NCBI GenBank assembly: GCA_963576565.1
Contig: OY755039.1
Span: 69,940,886-70,004,885 of the forward strand
DNA length: 64,000 nucleotides
From: Aspidapion aeneum
Lineage: Eukaryota > Arthropoda > Insecta > Coleoptera > Brentidae
Reading direction: 5' to 3'
Shown: in pieces, positions 20,400 through 30,850 of the stretch
Layout: each line of letters opens with the position of its first letter
Numbering within the stretch: position 1 is the stretch's first letter
Made by a program: the position numbers and the translations under genes
Notes under the pieces: generated by a model
Seen by the model: only the letters and a program-made list of their open reading frames with translations
Told to the model about the DNA's origin: nothing
Database searches by the model: none

Positions 20400-20765
20400 A
20401 TGTCATCCACCGCTCGCCCTACCCTCATCGTTCGTCCGTTTTTGAAAAATGGGCATGTGCAGTGCAATTTTTGCAATGTTTGGAAACCAATAGAGGTTTT
20501 CACAATTAATGGACGATGCGATGTCTGTAGTGAGCAATATCAAAGAATTATGGAGAGGCAGAGCAATCCTCCATATTCACCCGAATCACCTGTCTACATC
20601 TCAGACAGTGATGATTATGAGGTGGTGGAGAGTGATGATGATGATTCTGATACCAATTATGGTGTATGGGAAGTAGCGAGAGTTGACTCTCCTCCTTCTG
20701 AGGAGATGTCTGATGTAGGAAGCGAAAGAGGTGACTCTCCTTTTGAGGAGGCTCAACGTTGGTAG
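20400..20765 (+). CDS. Small zinc-binding acidic protein of the Polinton, 121 aa
   Basis: Start chosen at the ATG at 20400 (MSSTARPTLIVRPF), because the in-frame ATG at 20361 lies upstream of the predicted transcription start. Residues 22-45 contain CNFC and, 18 residues later, CDVC, a four-cysteine zinc-binding pattern. The remainder is disordered and highly acidic (SDSDDYEVVESDDDDSD) with SPP and SPF phosphorylation-like motifs. A zinc module plus an acidic tail resembles viral transcription regulators, but there is no family match that I know. Intact, with an AATAAA at about 20791. It has the strongest promoter in the element. Confidence 0.66.
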   Translation: MSSTARPTLIVRPFLKNGHVQCNFCNVWKPIEVFTINGRCDVCSEQYQRIMERQSNPPYSPESPVYISDSDDYEVVESDDDDSDTNYGVWEVARVDSPPSEEMSDVGSERGDSPFEEAQRW

Positions 20766-21455
20766 TCTGGTTTAGTTTAATTGGGGTGTACAATAAAAAT
20801 GGCTGGTACACACAGCTCAGTGCGAGGTTTGGGGCACTGTGGCACTAAACCAAATAATTAAAAATTTTCATCTAACAATTTTAAAATGAAACCATTTGTA
20901 AAATTCCTATCTTTTGAATCACATCAATATTCAATTTTTAAATTATAGTAACGCAAATTTTGATCATTTATGCACAAACTAAAGTTAAAAATGGTAAAAA
21001 AAACGTTTTTAAGTTTCATTTTTATATGCTATTCCATGCAATCTTGCTCTCTTATAAACAAACCAAAGTTTAAAAATTATTTTTAAAAGTTTGTTTTTTT
21101 TTAATTAAATCTTTTCTACAAATTGGTTTATTCTACACTATGCAATTTTACTTTTTTATAAACAAACTAAAGTTTAAAAATTATTTTTAATGCTTTGTTT
21201 TTTGCATTAGCATAATATTCTTTTCTATATTAAAGTTTATTCTATAAAGTTCAACTATAAAATAGTAACCAAAATTAAAAAATTATACAAATTTTTTTTG
21301 TTTGTTATTAAATTACCATAATGTTTTTTTTCTTAATAAAGATTTATTATATTTTACATATTCAAATTGTGTTTTTTGTTTCATAAAGTTAAGATTGGCT
21401 AACTAATAATTTTATATAAAAACTAAATATGTTACAGTAAAAAAATGTTAAAAAT
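20766..21455. repeat. AT-rich spacer with about 103-bp imperfect tandem repeat
   Basis: TTATAAACAAACCAAAGTTT at about 21053 recurs at about 21156 with the same following sequence. Otherwise it is low-complexity A/T without ORFs. It separates the 3' ends of the zinc-binding gene and the Gln/Pro-rich gene. Confidence 0.5.
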
Positions 21456-21968
21456 TTAAAGAAAAGCATAAAAAAGATCCTTTAGCTTATTGTAGTCATT
21501 CAATTTTGCTTGGAATTCTTCCTCCACACCTTCGGTCTCTCTTTGTAGTCGTTGAATCTCTGCTTTGAGTAGATCCACTCAGCTTCTTTTCACCCGTAGG
21601 ATTTGGATAGCCTGCTCTATCGTTTGGCTTTCTATTGTTGTGACATTTGCGGCTACGGTTTGCTGGACTAGCTGATCCCTCGATGTTGAGGGAATTGCTA
21701 TTGGAATTGCTGTCGGAGTTGGAGCTGTTGATAAAATGCTTGTCCTCGTTTTTTTAATGTACTTTCTTTTACCAACTCTTCCATTTTTGATTTTATGTAC
21801 TTCACGTTGTAGCTCCATTTGTAGCTGCGACTGTGATTCTGGCTGTGGCTCAAGCTGTGGCTCTGGCTGCTGTTCGGCTTGAAACTCATTCCCAATATCT
21901 TTTAACAAATTGTCGATGTCTTGACTGGTGAAATCATCCAAATCAATAATTTGCTGCTTTGAATTCAT
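21456..21968 (-). pseudogene. Polinton right-end Gln/Pro-rich protein with coiled-coil tail, one in-frame TGA
   Basis: The ATG is at 21968. Residues 1-35 contain DLDDFTSQDIDNLLKDIG, an acidic helical segment; then repeats EPQLEPQPESQ, a basic patch GRVGKRKYIKKTR (nuclear-localisation-like), an Ile/Pro/Ala stretch and IEQAIQILRVKRS. A TGA follows, but the same frame continues for 42 codons with a heptad-like VDLLKAEIQRLQRETEG and ends at 21456-21458. The TGA may be a mutated CGA. The domain order (acidic, Q-rich, basic, coiled coil) suggests a DNA-associated regulator; the function is unknown. Confidence 0.55.
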
Positions 21969-22180
21969 TTTCTACTAATTTGAAATTCGCCGGTGAAGTA
22001 AAGAAACTTTAATAGTACTCTTCCGATATAAATTTTTCTTTAAATACTTGTTGGGTGTTAGTTTAGTGGGGGTAAAGTCTACAGAAAATAATATATCTAA
22101 AAAGCGGGCAAATAAAGCAATGTTAAAGATTCTGAAGGTTAAAAAATACATATCTTTACTATAATGTTGGATTATTTTTT
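21969..22180. other. Promoter-side spacer of the right-end gene
   Basis: No ORF with recognisable features, between the Gln/Pro-rich gene and the right arm. Confidence 0.35.
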
Positions 22181-22397
22181 TCAAGGTCAAAAATACTACT
22201 TGGACTATTCGTCTCTAGATATAAAAACGCAACGATCGTCAAGGTCATTCAAACATAATGACTTTCACAACTTTTCAAGGTCAAAAATACTACTCAGACT
22301 ATTCGTCTCTACATAAAAGAAGGCAACGACCGTTAAGGTCATTCAAGGTCATTCCCTCCTCAAAAGTGGTCTAGCACCCGCTTAAGCTACTACTACT
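22181..22397 (-). repeat. Right terminal inverted repeat of the Polinton
   Basis: Complement of 9155-9373, ending CTACTACTACT. Exact TCAAGGTCA occurs at 22181, 22239, 22275 and 22343. Confidence 0.92.
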
Positions 22398-22953
22398 GCG
22401 GCACTTGCATAAAACTATAACCTCCCTGGTATAATATGGCCATAACACCCAGGTAAATATGTAGTGTGATTGCCAAAGGGTAATAATCCTTTACATAAAT
22501 AATTAGGTATTATTTTTTATAACCTTTTCCCTTTTTTAAATTAATTAGGTATCAATTTTTAGTAGGTTTGAATTACCTACTTCAAAAGGTCTTATTTTCT
22601 TTACCTTTTTGTTATAAAATTCCATGAAGAAGTTTTAATAAATCTATTGTTGTTTTCTACTTTAAACTGGTGTTTTTATTTTCTTCACAAAGAAGCAGTA
22701 AGGTCTTCTTTATTAATTTGTAATAATGTGCCTTTAATAATAATTCACTATTTAAGGTATTTATTTTGTGTTTCTCATTTCACACATGATAAAAAAATGA
22801 GTGGCGTCCAAAAACATCTAAATATATAGGTACTTCAACTCAGTGATAAAAAAAACCTACGACCCAGCTCTCCTAAGAAAAAACTGAGGGTCCGTTCGCT
22901 GGAGCCTAAACAAATTATTATTATTTAAAATCAGTATAAAAAAATAGGCTACA
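22398..22953 (+). repeat. 5' LTR of gypsy B, right part (starts with the second GCGGCA duplication)
   Basis: Matches 37915-38427 of the 3' LTR (CACTTGCATAAAACTATAAC and onward) and ends GGCTACA. The first six bases repeat 9149-9154. Joining the two halves with one GCGGCA gives an arrangement collinear with the undisturbed LTR. Confidence 0.9.
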
Positions 22954-22959
22954 CAATTT

Positions 22960-22977
22960 TGGCGCCCAACGTGGGGC
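22960..22977 (+). promoter_or_regulatory. Primer-binding site, tRNA-Lys type
   Basis: TGGCGCCCAACGTGGGGC, complementary to the 3' end of a tRNA-Lys, 6 bp after the LTR. It primes minus-strand DNA synthesis. Confidence 0.9.
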
Positions 22978-24077
22978 TCCGAAAAACTGAGTTGAAGTTT
23001 CCTTTTTATTTTTGAAGTTTTCACAATTATTTTTATAAAAAGTTTTTTTTGAAATTGTACCTACCTACTGATTTCTTGTGAGAAAGTGAACACAGTTTAA
23101 ATGTCTTCTAGAGGCTTATACGATAAAAATATTTTGTATTTTTTTTTGATACCTTAGACAGCTTATTTCACAGAGACTAAGTGACCTAGTATTTGTAGTG
23201 ACACCAACAAGAATTATATTTTTTTTGATAACTTTTGCAAAAAAACTGAAAAATAGGTAGTTTTTTAAACATCAACTTTACTAAAAATCTACACAGTCAA
23301 ACTCTTGACAGTTTTTTAAAAAAATTTTTGTTTATGTGCAAAAGTACGTAATAATTTTATTTATTACATAAAAACAAATTTCATAGTTGGAATTAAAAAA
23401 GTTACATAGGTCAATAAAAAGCTTAGCTACCAGCTGAATTTTTTCTACACAGTGGACTCCTTGTAATGGACTATAGTAAGATTTTTTTTTCAGGTCAACT
23501 TATTTTTATACAGCGTGTGAATTACTACCTTACCTTCATACTGATATTTGTACCGAGGCATTTTACCTTATTGTTGTTAATTTTTGTATGCCTTTGGGAA
23601 ATACCTAACTACCTTTTGACTTTGATCTTTTGTCAAGAATTGATAGTACCTCTTAGACAGTATATACAGTTTATTAAGTTTTCATGCCAACAAAATTTTG
23701 ATTTTGTTTCTCTTATGTTGGTGAGATTTTTTTTGTAAATGCTACTATCTACTTATAGACTGCTATAATACCAGACCATAGAAATTCCATAGTTATATTT
23801 GTACTGAGTGTACCAAATTATAAGTTCTCTTGTTTTGCCTTTGTTAAATAGTGAATTTTTTTGTAATAGCTACTGTTTTAGCTGTACACTCTCTACAGGG
23901 TGTTCCTAAAATTAGCTACCACTGGAAGAGTAACATATTTTTTTTTCTGATTGTGAACCTTTTTGAGACTTGGCTCAAGACTTAGTAATTTTTTTGGGGT
24001 GACCACATACAGGATGATTTTTTTTAGATTTTTTTTTTAATTTTAATATTTTTTTAAGTTTAAATCTTGATTCAAGA
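22978..24077 (+). other. Gypsy B untranslated leader
   Basis: T-rich, with no ORF resembling a known protein. The 90-codon frame at 23466-23738 is low-complexity and judged spurious. An ACAGGGTGTTCCTAAAATTA stretch near 23898 resembles the end of a MITE. Confidence 0.5.
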
Positions 24078-25080
24078 TGTCATATGAACCTCCTGGTTTT
24101 ACAGTTAGTCATCTTTTACTGACAGAGCTTGAGTATGGATAAGATAAGGATGATAAAAGAAAATTTGAAGTCAATTATTTAAAAAAGAACGAGTAAGGAA
24201 AGTCTTTAATTGACTTAGAAACTTATCCAGTTGATTATGAAGATGAAAAAGAAGGAGTTCTGTCTACCTTGTCATCTGTCAAAGGTGTCATCAGTAATTT
24301 TCAGGGAACTAAAAAAGATTCTGTGTTTCTTAGATGCAGGTCAAGACTTGCTCATGTTGTTTCTCATATAAAACGAATATCTGTTCCTATTGATGAAACA
24401 CAGGAGGAAGTTCAAAAATTTATTAATGAAAACACAGCTGCAGCTATACAGTATAAAGCTGAGTTGTATGATCGCTTGAAAGGAAGCAAGAATTTATCCT
24501 TCGAACCATTAGCATCCCCAAGTTGTAGTCATCAAATTTTACCTGCTCTAGTTATACATGTTACTCCTCCAACTGTTAGTTGTTCTTACAAACCCCCATT
24601 ATCTACTTGGAATGTTTATTTTGATGGTAAGAAAAAACAAGTATTTGGTTTTATTCAAAAAGAAACTCAATTAGCTCAGACGCGTAAGGTCACTGAGGAG
24701 GAATTATTTCAATCTAGTTTTGAATTTTTTGTTGGTGATGGTTTAGTTGGCAACAGCTGATAGATAGATTGAAAAAAGATTTTCTTGATCAGACTTTTGA
24801 TAATGATGTTTGGGATAAAATAAAAAGTCGAAGTCAAGGCAAAGGAGAATCAATAATAATTTTTATTGCTTCTTTGAACAATCTATTTAAACAACTTTCT
24901 ACTCCACCATCTGAACTAACAAAAATCAAGTATATTACAGGAAATCCTTGTAAAGACTATCTTCCTCATTTGGCTTTAAGTAATATTACCATTGTAGACA
25001 TTGATTTAGAGGTATAGATAAGGAAACAGAGAGAGAGTGCTGAGCAAAAATCAAATCTTCTGTCTCATGTAACGTATGTA
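24078..25080 (+). pseudogene. gag: Gypsy B gag (capsid region), 5' part
   Basis: Begins MSYEPPGFTV at 24078 and soon hits stops and frameshifts. From about 24200 to 24760 the frame is open: a long helical region, then PPLSTWNVYFDGKKKQVFGF and EEELFQSSFEFFVGDGLV, which is the capsid-like block of arthropod gypsy gag proteins. After a stop at 24760 the neighbouring frame continues (FDNDVWDKIKSRSQGKGESI) to about 25080. Homology then stops where the inserted DNA starts, and gag-like sequence resumes near 28556. Confidence 0.75.
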
Positions 25081-25559
25081 TTTTCTAACCGGCAATGAAG
25101 ATGGAATACGACCCATTGCAGGCACGATAGAGAAGGATATAAAAATAACAAGAGCGAAGTAAATTTAATTTAATAACTTATCTTAAAGGGTCGAGACAGT
25201 TTGCATCTTTGTCAAATCCTCCCGCTCTGCATGCGAAAGAGGTATCCAAAAAGCACTATTCTGAAAAGTGAACACACGCGTAGTAATTATTCGTTTAGTA
25301 GTCATCTCAAAATGCGCCGTATGTCTTGCATCTCTCTCAAACCCTCCCACATCGAGCGGAAAAGAGACACAGCGGGCCAAAATGTCCCGGCAAATGAAAC
25401 TAACGCTCGTATATTCATTCATTCATGTGTGGAAAACCAGTGTTGCTAGTTAGCTTTCGATTTTTTCAGTGATTTTATTGTGTTTTTTGGCAAATTAAAG
25501 ACAAATTTCTGTTTTTTTTTTAAAGAAAGACGATAAAAACTATTTTCTTAACCGATATA

Positions 25560-25624
25560 ATGGTTCGGCAGTGTACTGTGTGTAAAAAACTTGATGTTTT
25601 AGATAAAGAAACATCATTTCATCG
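25560..25624 (+). pseudogene. First exon of a THAP-domain protein
   Basis: ATG, then MVRQCTVCKKL...ETSFHR, directly followed by a splice donor CG/GTGAGT. A short N-terminus with C-x2-C and the SFHR motif about 12 residues later is the start of the THAP zinc-binding domain, common in P-element and other transposases and in host THAP proteins. Later exons (C-x2-H, AVPTIF-like box) are not visible in the next 3 kb. It is either a deleted transposon or a captured gene fragment. Confidence 0.55.
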
Positions 25625-26181
25625 GTGAGTTAAAATGTCAAAATATTGCCTAATGCATTGGCGTAGATGTTTAGTTTTGTGCATGTTTTGTGAATGGTTG
25701 TGTATGAAAATATTATTTTATAAAATGATAATTTAATTAAACTAGATGTTGTCATATAGGTAGGTACTTTAGTTTATTTTGTTACGAAAGGGGATAACTA
25801 GGTAGAAGTTAGGTACCCGGTTCTTGTTTATTTATTGTTTTTTGAAAAATTGTACGTTTAATATTGGTCAAAATTGGCTGACGCCAATTACAATTTACAA
25901 TTTGTTATGCGTTTATACAACAAAATAAACAAATATTTTGGCTCAAGGAATTTGCCTACCTATCTAGGTACATCTTATAACTTGAAAAACCCCAAGCAAA
26001 CCACAGGTACCTACATTTCTTACAAATCCAATTTTTCAAAATCAAGGCCTTTATTTTTTTCATACCTATCTATAGGGTCTTTCAAAAGTAGTGGAACAAC
26101 AAAATTTATCAGGCATAAGCAACTTTGAAAAATATATTTTTCAGATCTGCTGTTCAAAACAGTTCTGTTTATTTTTAACAG

Positions 26182-26585
26182 TAGCTGCGTTCGGTATTTA
26201 CGTACGAGGGGAGGTAGATCTGAATCGTTCGGTAATTCTGCTCATACTACTCGGACGTAAATCTGGTTGCTCCGTGGATTTTGACCGACGAAACAGACTG
26301 ATCCAAGATTGTGACGTCATGTTGCGTATTTGTTTTGTTTACAAAAATATTTTTTATGTAAAAAGAATGAAATCGAATTATTTGATGTTGGAGACAACAA
26401 ATTATATAAATTTCCGACATCCCAGGAAAATTTTGCCAAAATTGTAGCTGGGCGTGAGTTGCAATATGTACATAATGTTTTTGGTTAGATCGGATCCGTT
26501 CGTTAATTCCAATTTGCTCAGACTAATCTGCAATCACCTGACCAAAAATTCGTCGCGTCTGAGATGCAAATACCGAACGCAGCTA
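26182..26585. mobile_element. MITE with TAGCTGCGTTCGG termini
   Basis: Left TAGCTGCGTTCGGTATTTA, right complement AAATACCGAACGCAGCTA. CAG flanks both ends (26179-26181 and 26586-26588), a likely 3-bp target duplication as in PIF/Harbinger elements. No ORF with motifs. Confidence 0.7.
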
Positions 26586-26907
26586 CAGTAAGCAATTTTT
26601 GACGCTGCCATAGTTCCTAAGAGACTTGGGATTTTGAATAAAAAAAATATATAGTTTTTTTAAACTTAACCTAACCATTTTTACCTGTTATTTGTAGCGG
26701 TTTTAGTTAGTAATCTCATCTGTCGTTAAAATTTTAACTTCACTATTTATTTGTTTTTAAAGTAAGATACCTTACTTACTTAGTGGCCTTTTGACTTCCT
26801 TGGTCGACGTTTTAACTATAAGATTGTCAATAATGTAAACAGGGTACTAAATCTTAACTTTTCGACTAAAAAAAGGATCAAAACATTGAATTTAGATGAC
26901 CAAGTAT

Positions 26908-27575
26908 ACAGGGTATAATTTAAGAGTTACTGCAGAAGGTCAAAACTGGAGAAAAAGTTCAAATAACTAGTGGTCAAAAGTTTTTTGTTTCCAAGTTAAA
27001 GCATTTGTCAAGTTTGAAGAGTGAGGTAAAACTGGGACATTTAAAAATGACAAATTTGACATCGTCAAATAATTTTCTAGTTCATTGTGATCAAAAAATT
27101 TTCTATTCCTTTTTTGGCCAAATAACCTTTGCAATAGGTATAAATTTGTAAATTTTTGTAAGAATTATTTTTTTTCTGAGCTATTAAATTCACAAAACAA
27201 TTTTGAGATAGGCTTTTGTAAACATCTAAAGGCCTCTTAATAATTATAAAAAATTGTGATAATAGTACCAAATTTAAAAAGATTTTTTGAAAAAAAGCAG
27301 ATCACAGTCATAATTTTCAGTAATATTTTTTTGTTTAAATCATTTTATCACATAATTGTTACTTCTATTGTAGCACATATCTCCAAAAAATTTTGATTTT
27401 CTATTGCAATTTTCAAGGAAGTTATAATAAAAAATCGAAAAAAATCCTTAACTTTGACACCCAGTATCTAAAAAATAAAGAGGTTTAATGCAAAATGGAC
27501 TGGGAAAAATATTCTTCTTTTGACCTTCTCTACCACGCCTTAAAGTTTGGTGCATCATTAAAATTACACCCTGTA
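26908..27575. mobile_element. Small TIR element (TACAGGGT ends)
   Basis: Left TACAGGGTATAATTTAA and right complement TAAAATTACACCCTGTA. Non-coding. Probably mariner-related; the inner sequence is AT-rich and degenerate. Confidence 0.5.
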
Positions 27576-28555
27576 TTTTAATATTTTTATATGTTATTTA
27601 TTGTTACAATTCTAATTTTGATTTTTGAAGATGCCAAAGTTCACCAGTCACAAATATCAGGCACCGAAATTAGTACAAAAAATGCAGATCAATATCATAA
27701 TCAACAACAAAAATATATGTATAGATCCTGTCAGTCCTTATTGGTCCTGTTCAGGTTTAAAAAATACCTAACCAAACCTTACTACAATTTTTATATTCCT
27801 GCTGAGTTCTTAAAAGTAAGTCCTACCAGGTCCTGATTCTTATTGGTCGTTAACAGTATTAACATATTGATCAACCCATCGGTTTATTTCTTCGGTGCAA
27901 ATAGTTGTTTTGCAATTAAATATTTTGGGATAACGCTTCTAAAAACTTTTTTTACGAAAAACCTTCAAATTTTAAAAAAATTTAAAATTTTTGAAAAATT
28001 CTTAAAACCTTAAAATGATAAATTTTTTAAAAAATTCTTAAAACCTAAAAATTCTCAGAATATATTTCAACACTCGACTCAATGGACTCAGGTCTACTAC
28101 TGACTACAAATAGTTAGCAAAGTCATATCGCAAGAAAATTGCGTAAAGTATTTATTAGACATTTTTGAATATTCTGTTTTTAAATATTTTATCAAAAAAA
28201 GTATAATCGGAAGCCGAGTTGTACGGCGCCCAATGTTTTTTAATCTAATTTGTCTATAAAAGACGTAACGAAGAGGAGAATGATAAAAAAAAATCGTGTT
28301 AATTATATTATTTATGGACTTCCTATGTTAAAAGTCATTTTATTTATTTTTATTTTACTTTTATTTTACTCCGCCACTGCCTACATCTACGATTAAACCG
28401 CACCTATCACAGACATACGTAGTAAAGCAACAACCCGGCGTTGCCACATAAGAATAAAACCAAAACAAAACACGTTTTGTATCTCTTTCCCACTCACTAA
28501 ATTTTGTTTTGCATACCGTTCCAAAACAAAAATGAATTTATGAATGAAATACGAG

Positions 28556-29532
28556 CCTATTCCAAGTCTACTACTTGAAGTTAATGATTGTAGAACAGTT
28601 ATCTGAGTCTTGTAGAAAACTTGAAGTCCATGAATTATAGAAGAGAATCTTCTCAAGTTTCTGAAATGTCATTTAAATCTTCAGAAAGAAGAGATTTTTC
28701 AAGGAAATCACACAAAGGATTTAACTCCAGAAATTTTTCAAACCAAACCAAATCTAAAAGTGATAGGTCAATCTCTCGTAAGTCTGAAGAGAGACCAACT
28801 AATAGTGAGCAACCTTTGATTTCTTCCGCTGGTACTACTACTCCCAAAGTTGGTTTTAATTGTGGATTACCTAATCACCACTATAGACATTGTACTCTCT
28901 TAATAACCATTTTGTGTTTTAAATGTGGAAAGAAGGGTGAAAGGGTTTCTTCTTTTAGTAAGTGCTCAAAAAAACTAGGAAGGGATGCATCTGATGGTGG
29001 TAGAGATTCTAACCCCGTTTCTAATTCGATATCCACCATTTCTTCTAAAACCTATTCGAGAGATTGTGAAGATTGGAAAAATTGGTTGAAATTTATTTCA
29101 AATTTTCATAAAAAATTAATTTCTCAAAAAAATGATTCAAAATTTGAGACTGAAGTTTTACCATGTTTTGTAAGGGAACCTTTAGATAATAGAGCCTACA
29201 TTTTGTTAAATTTATTTGGTCATTTACTTACTGCTTTAGTGGACACTGGCGCAAATAGGTCAGTGGTAGGAGAAAAGGGTATTAAACTATTAAAACAACT
29301 TAAATGTAAAGTTAATCCATCTTTGGGTGAAAATATCTGTACTATGTATACTGTACAAGAGTTAAAGTACAAGGCATTGTTGATCTGCCTATCACATAAC
29401 TGTGATTGTAAGATTGTTAAAGTTTTTTATGTACCCTCACTTACACATTCTTTCATTTTTGGTACTGATTTTGCTCATGCTTTTGGTTTGATTATGGATT
29501 TTTCTAAAAATACCTGGTATTCAATCAAATAA
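28556..29532 (+). pseudogene. gag-pol: Gypsy B gag end (degenerate zinc knuckles) and protease
   Basis: Best frame 28621-29532. A Ser/Arg/Lys-rich stretch is followed by two damaged CCHC knuckles: FNCGLPNHHYRHC lacks the first Cys (now Gly), and CFKCGKKGERVSSFSKC lacks the His. The protease starts near residue 205: LLTALVDTGANRSVV holds the catalytic D-T-G, and FIFGTDFAHAFGLIMDF forms the C-terminal part. The frame ends at 29532, before the RT. Confidence 0.8.
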
Positions 29533-29589
29533 TACTTATCTACCTGTACCTACAGATTTAAAATAATTTTGATGTTCCTAAATTGTTTC

Positions 29590-30657
29590 TTTAGATGATT
29601 TGTCTTCTGTAGACAGAGAAAGAGCACTTCAAGTGATGAATTCTTTAGTGAAGTTGACAGTAAAAATGGTCTTGGTAGAACTAATGTTATTAGTATGTCT
29701 TTAGATACTGGTGATGCGCAACCTTAGAAAACGACCCTACCTTATGTCCACCATACCTCTCTAAAAACTTTAAATAAAGAATTAGATTCAATGTTAGAAG
29801 TAATCGAGGAATCTTCTAGTCCTTGGTCATCACCTCTTCTTCTGGTGAAGAAAAGCAATGGAGAACACGGTTCTGTTTCGATGGGCGTGGCTTGAACTCC
29901 GTTTTAAAGCACGACGCTTATTCACTTCCTAGAGTCGATAGAATCTTGTCTAACCTTCGTAATGCTAAATTTATCTCATCAATTGATCTCAGAAAGGGCG
30001 TTCTGGCAAAATACCTCTTGCAGATAAGGAATCAGTGGAAAAAACTGCATTCTCAGTTATTGGCAGAGGCCATTTTCCTCTCAAAGTTGTTCCTTTCGGT
30101 TTGTGCAACTCTGCACAGATGCAGCAACGTTTAGTTGACAAGATATTTGGTCCTAAATTTGAACCAACGTCTTTACCTCCATTGACGACATTATTTGCGT
30201 TTCTAGAACGTTGGATGAGCATATTGAGCTCCTTACGACTGTAAAAAATAATCTTAAAGAGGCTCATCTTACTGTGAACATTGATAAATGCAAATTCTTT
30301 AAAGAAAAGCTTTTGTACCTCGGATTCCAAGTCGGAAATAATTCCCTCGCTACCGACCCAGCTAAAGTTGAAGCTATGGTCAATTATCCACGTCCTACCA
30401 ACACCACTGAAGTTAGGAGATTCGTTGCTATATGTTCTTGGTATCGGAGATTTATTCAGAACTTTTTCAGCTCTCGTTAGTCCGATAAATGATCTTCTAA
30501 AGGGTACGAAACGTAAGAAACTGCTGAGGCAGAAACAGCTTTTAAGAAAATAAAACAATTCTTAGTATCTGCTCCCATACTTTCGCAACCTGATTATGAG
30601 AAACCTTTTACTATTTAGTCAGATGCTTCTGACAGAGGTTTAGGTGACGTGTTGACA
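29590..30657 (+). pseudogene. pol: Gypsy B reverse transcriptase and start of RNase H
   Basis: In three frames: SSPWSSPLLLVKK-like start near 29815, FCFDGRGLNSVLK, AYSLPRVD, FISSIDLRKG; then KTAFSVIGRGHF, VPFGLCNSAQMQQRLVDKIF; catalytic box near 30190 reading SIDD instead of YIDD; EHIELL, KCKFFKEKLLYLGF, WYRRFIQNF. RNase H begins with SDASDRGLGDVLT (30620-30655) and is cut by the copia junction at TTGACA (30652-30657). The remaining RNase H and the linker to integrase are missing. Confidence 0.85.
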
Positions 30658-30747
30658 CAAAAAATTAAAATTAAATTTTGTCATAAAAGTTAGTTTTGTT
30701 TACTCTATAAAAGTTACTACTAAGGATTATCCACTTTAATTTCAATT
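30652..30747 (+). repeat. Truncated 5' LTR of copia
   Basis: Starts at TTGACA, shared with the gypsy B RNase H codons (microhomology). Ends TTTCAATT next to the primer site. About 54-57 bp of the LTR start is absent compared with 34918-34971. Confidence 0.85.
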
Positions 30748-30850
30748 GGTTATGGACCGTACGCTCATTATAGAGTATAAAGACTGTTTTTCCTGTAACT
30801 CAAAAGCATTGAAGAGAATCCGAGTGAAGAAACCAAACAGAAACCTAAAA

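Larger units (their letters stand above)
9155..22397. mobile_element. Polinton/Maverick, 13,243 bp, inserted in the gypsy B 5' LTR
   Basis: Termini are AGTAGTAGGC at the left and CTACTACTACT at the right, with inverted arms of about 215 bp and an exact 6-bp duplication (GCGGCA). The coding content is diagnostic: retroviral-type integrase with chromodomain, protein-primed family-B DNA polymerase, FtsK/A32-type ATPase and jelly-roll capsid genes. No adenain-type maturation protease was found. Polymerase, ATPase, integrase, penton and capsid genes all carry frameshifts or deletions, so the copy is immobile on its own. Cargo-like unknown ORFs sit next to both arms. Confidence 0.95.
25081..28555. 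mobile_element. DNA insertion in gypsy B gag carrying a THAP-type exon and MITEs
   Basis: Non-gypsy DNA of about 3.5 kb separating two gag parts. A related sequence, CTCGTAT then TTCATTCAT, occurs near 25406 and inverted near 28533-28555, possibly marking ends of a DNA transposon. Two related sequences of about 40 bp (GCATCTTTGTCAAATCCTCC at 25203 and a diverged copy about 120 bp later) precede the exon at 25560. No further transposase exon was recognised, so the element would be internally deleted. Boundaries are uncertain by tens of bases. Confidence 0.45.

Noticed and set aside
22647..22829. 60-codon ORF
   Set aside because: It falls inside the gypsy B LTR and is interrupted by an indel in the other LTR.
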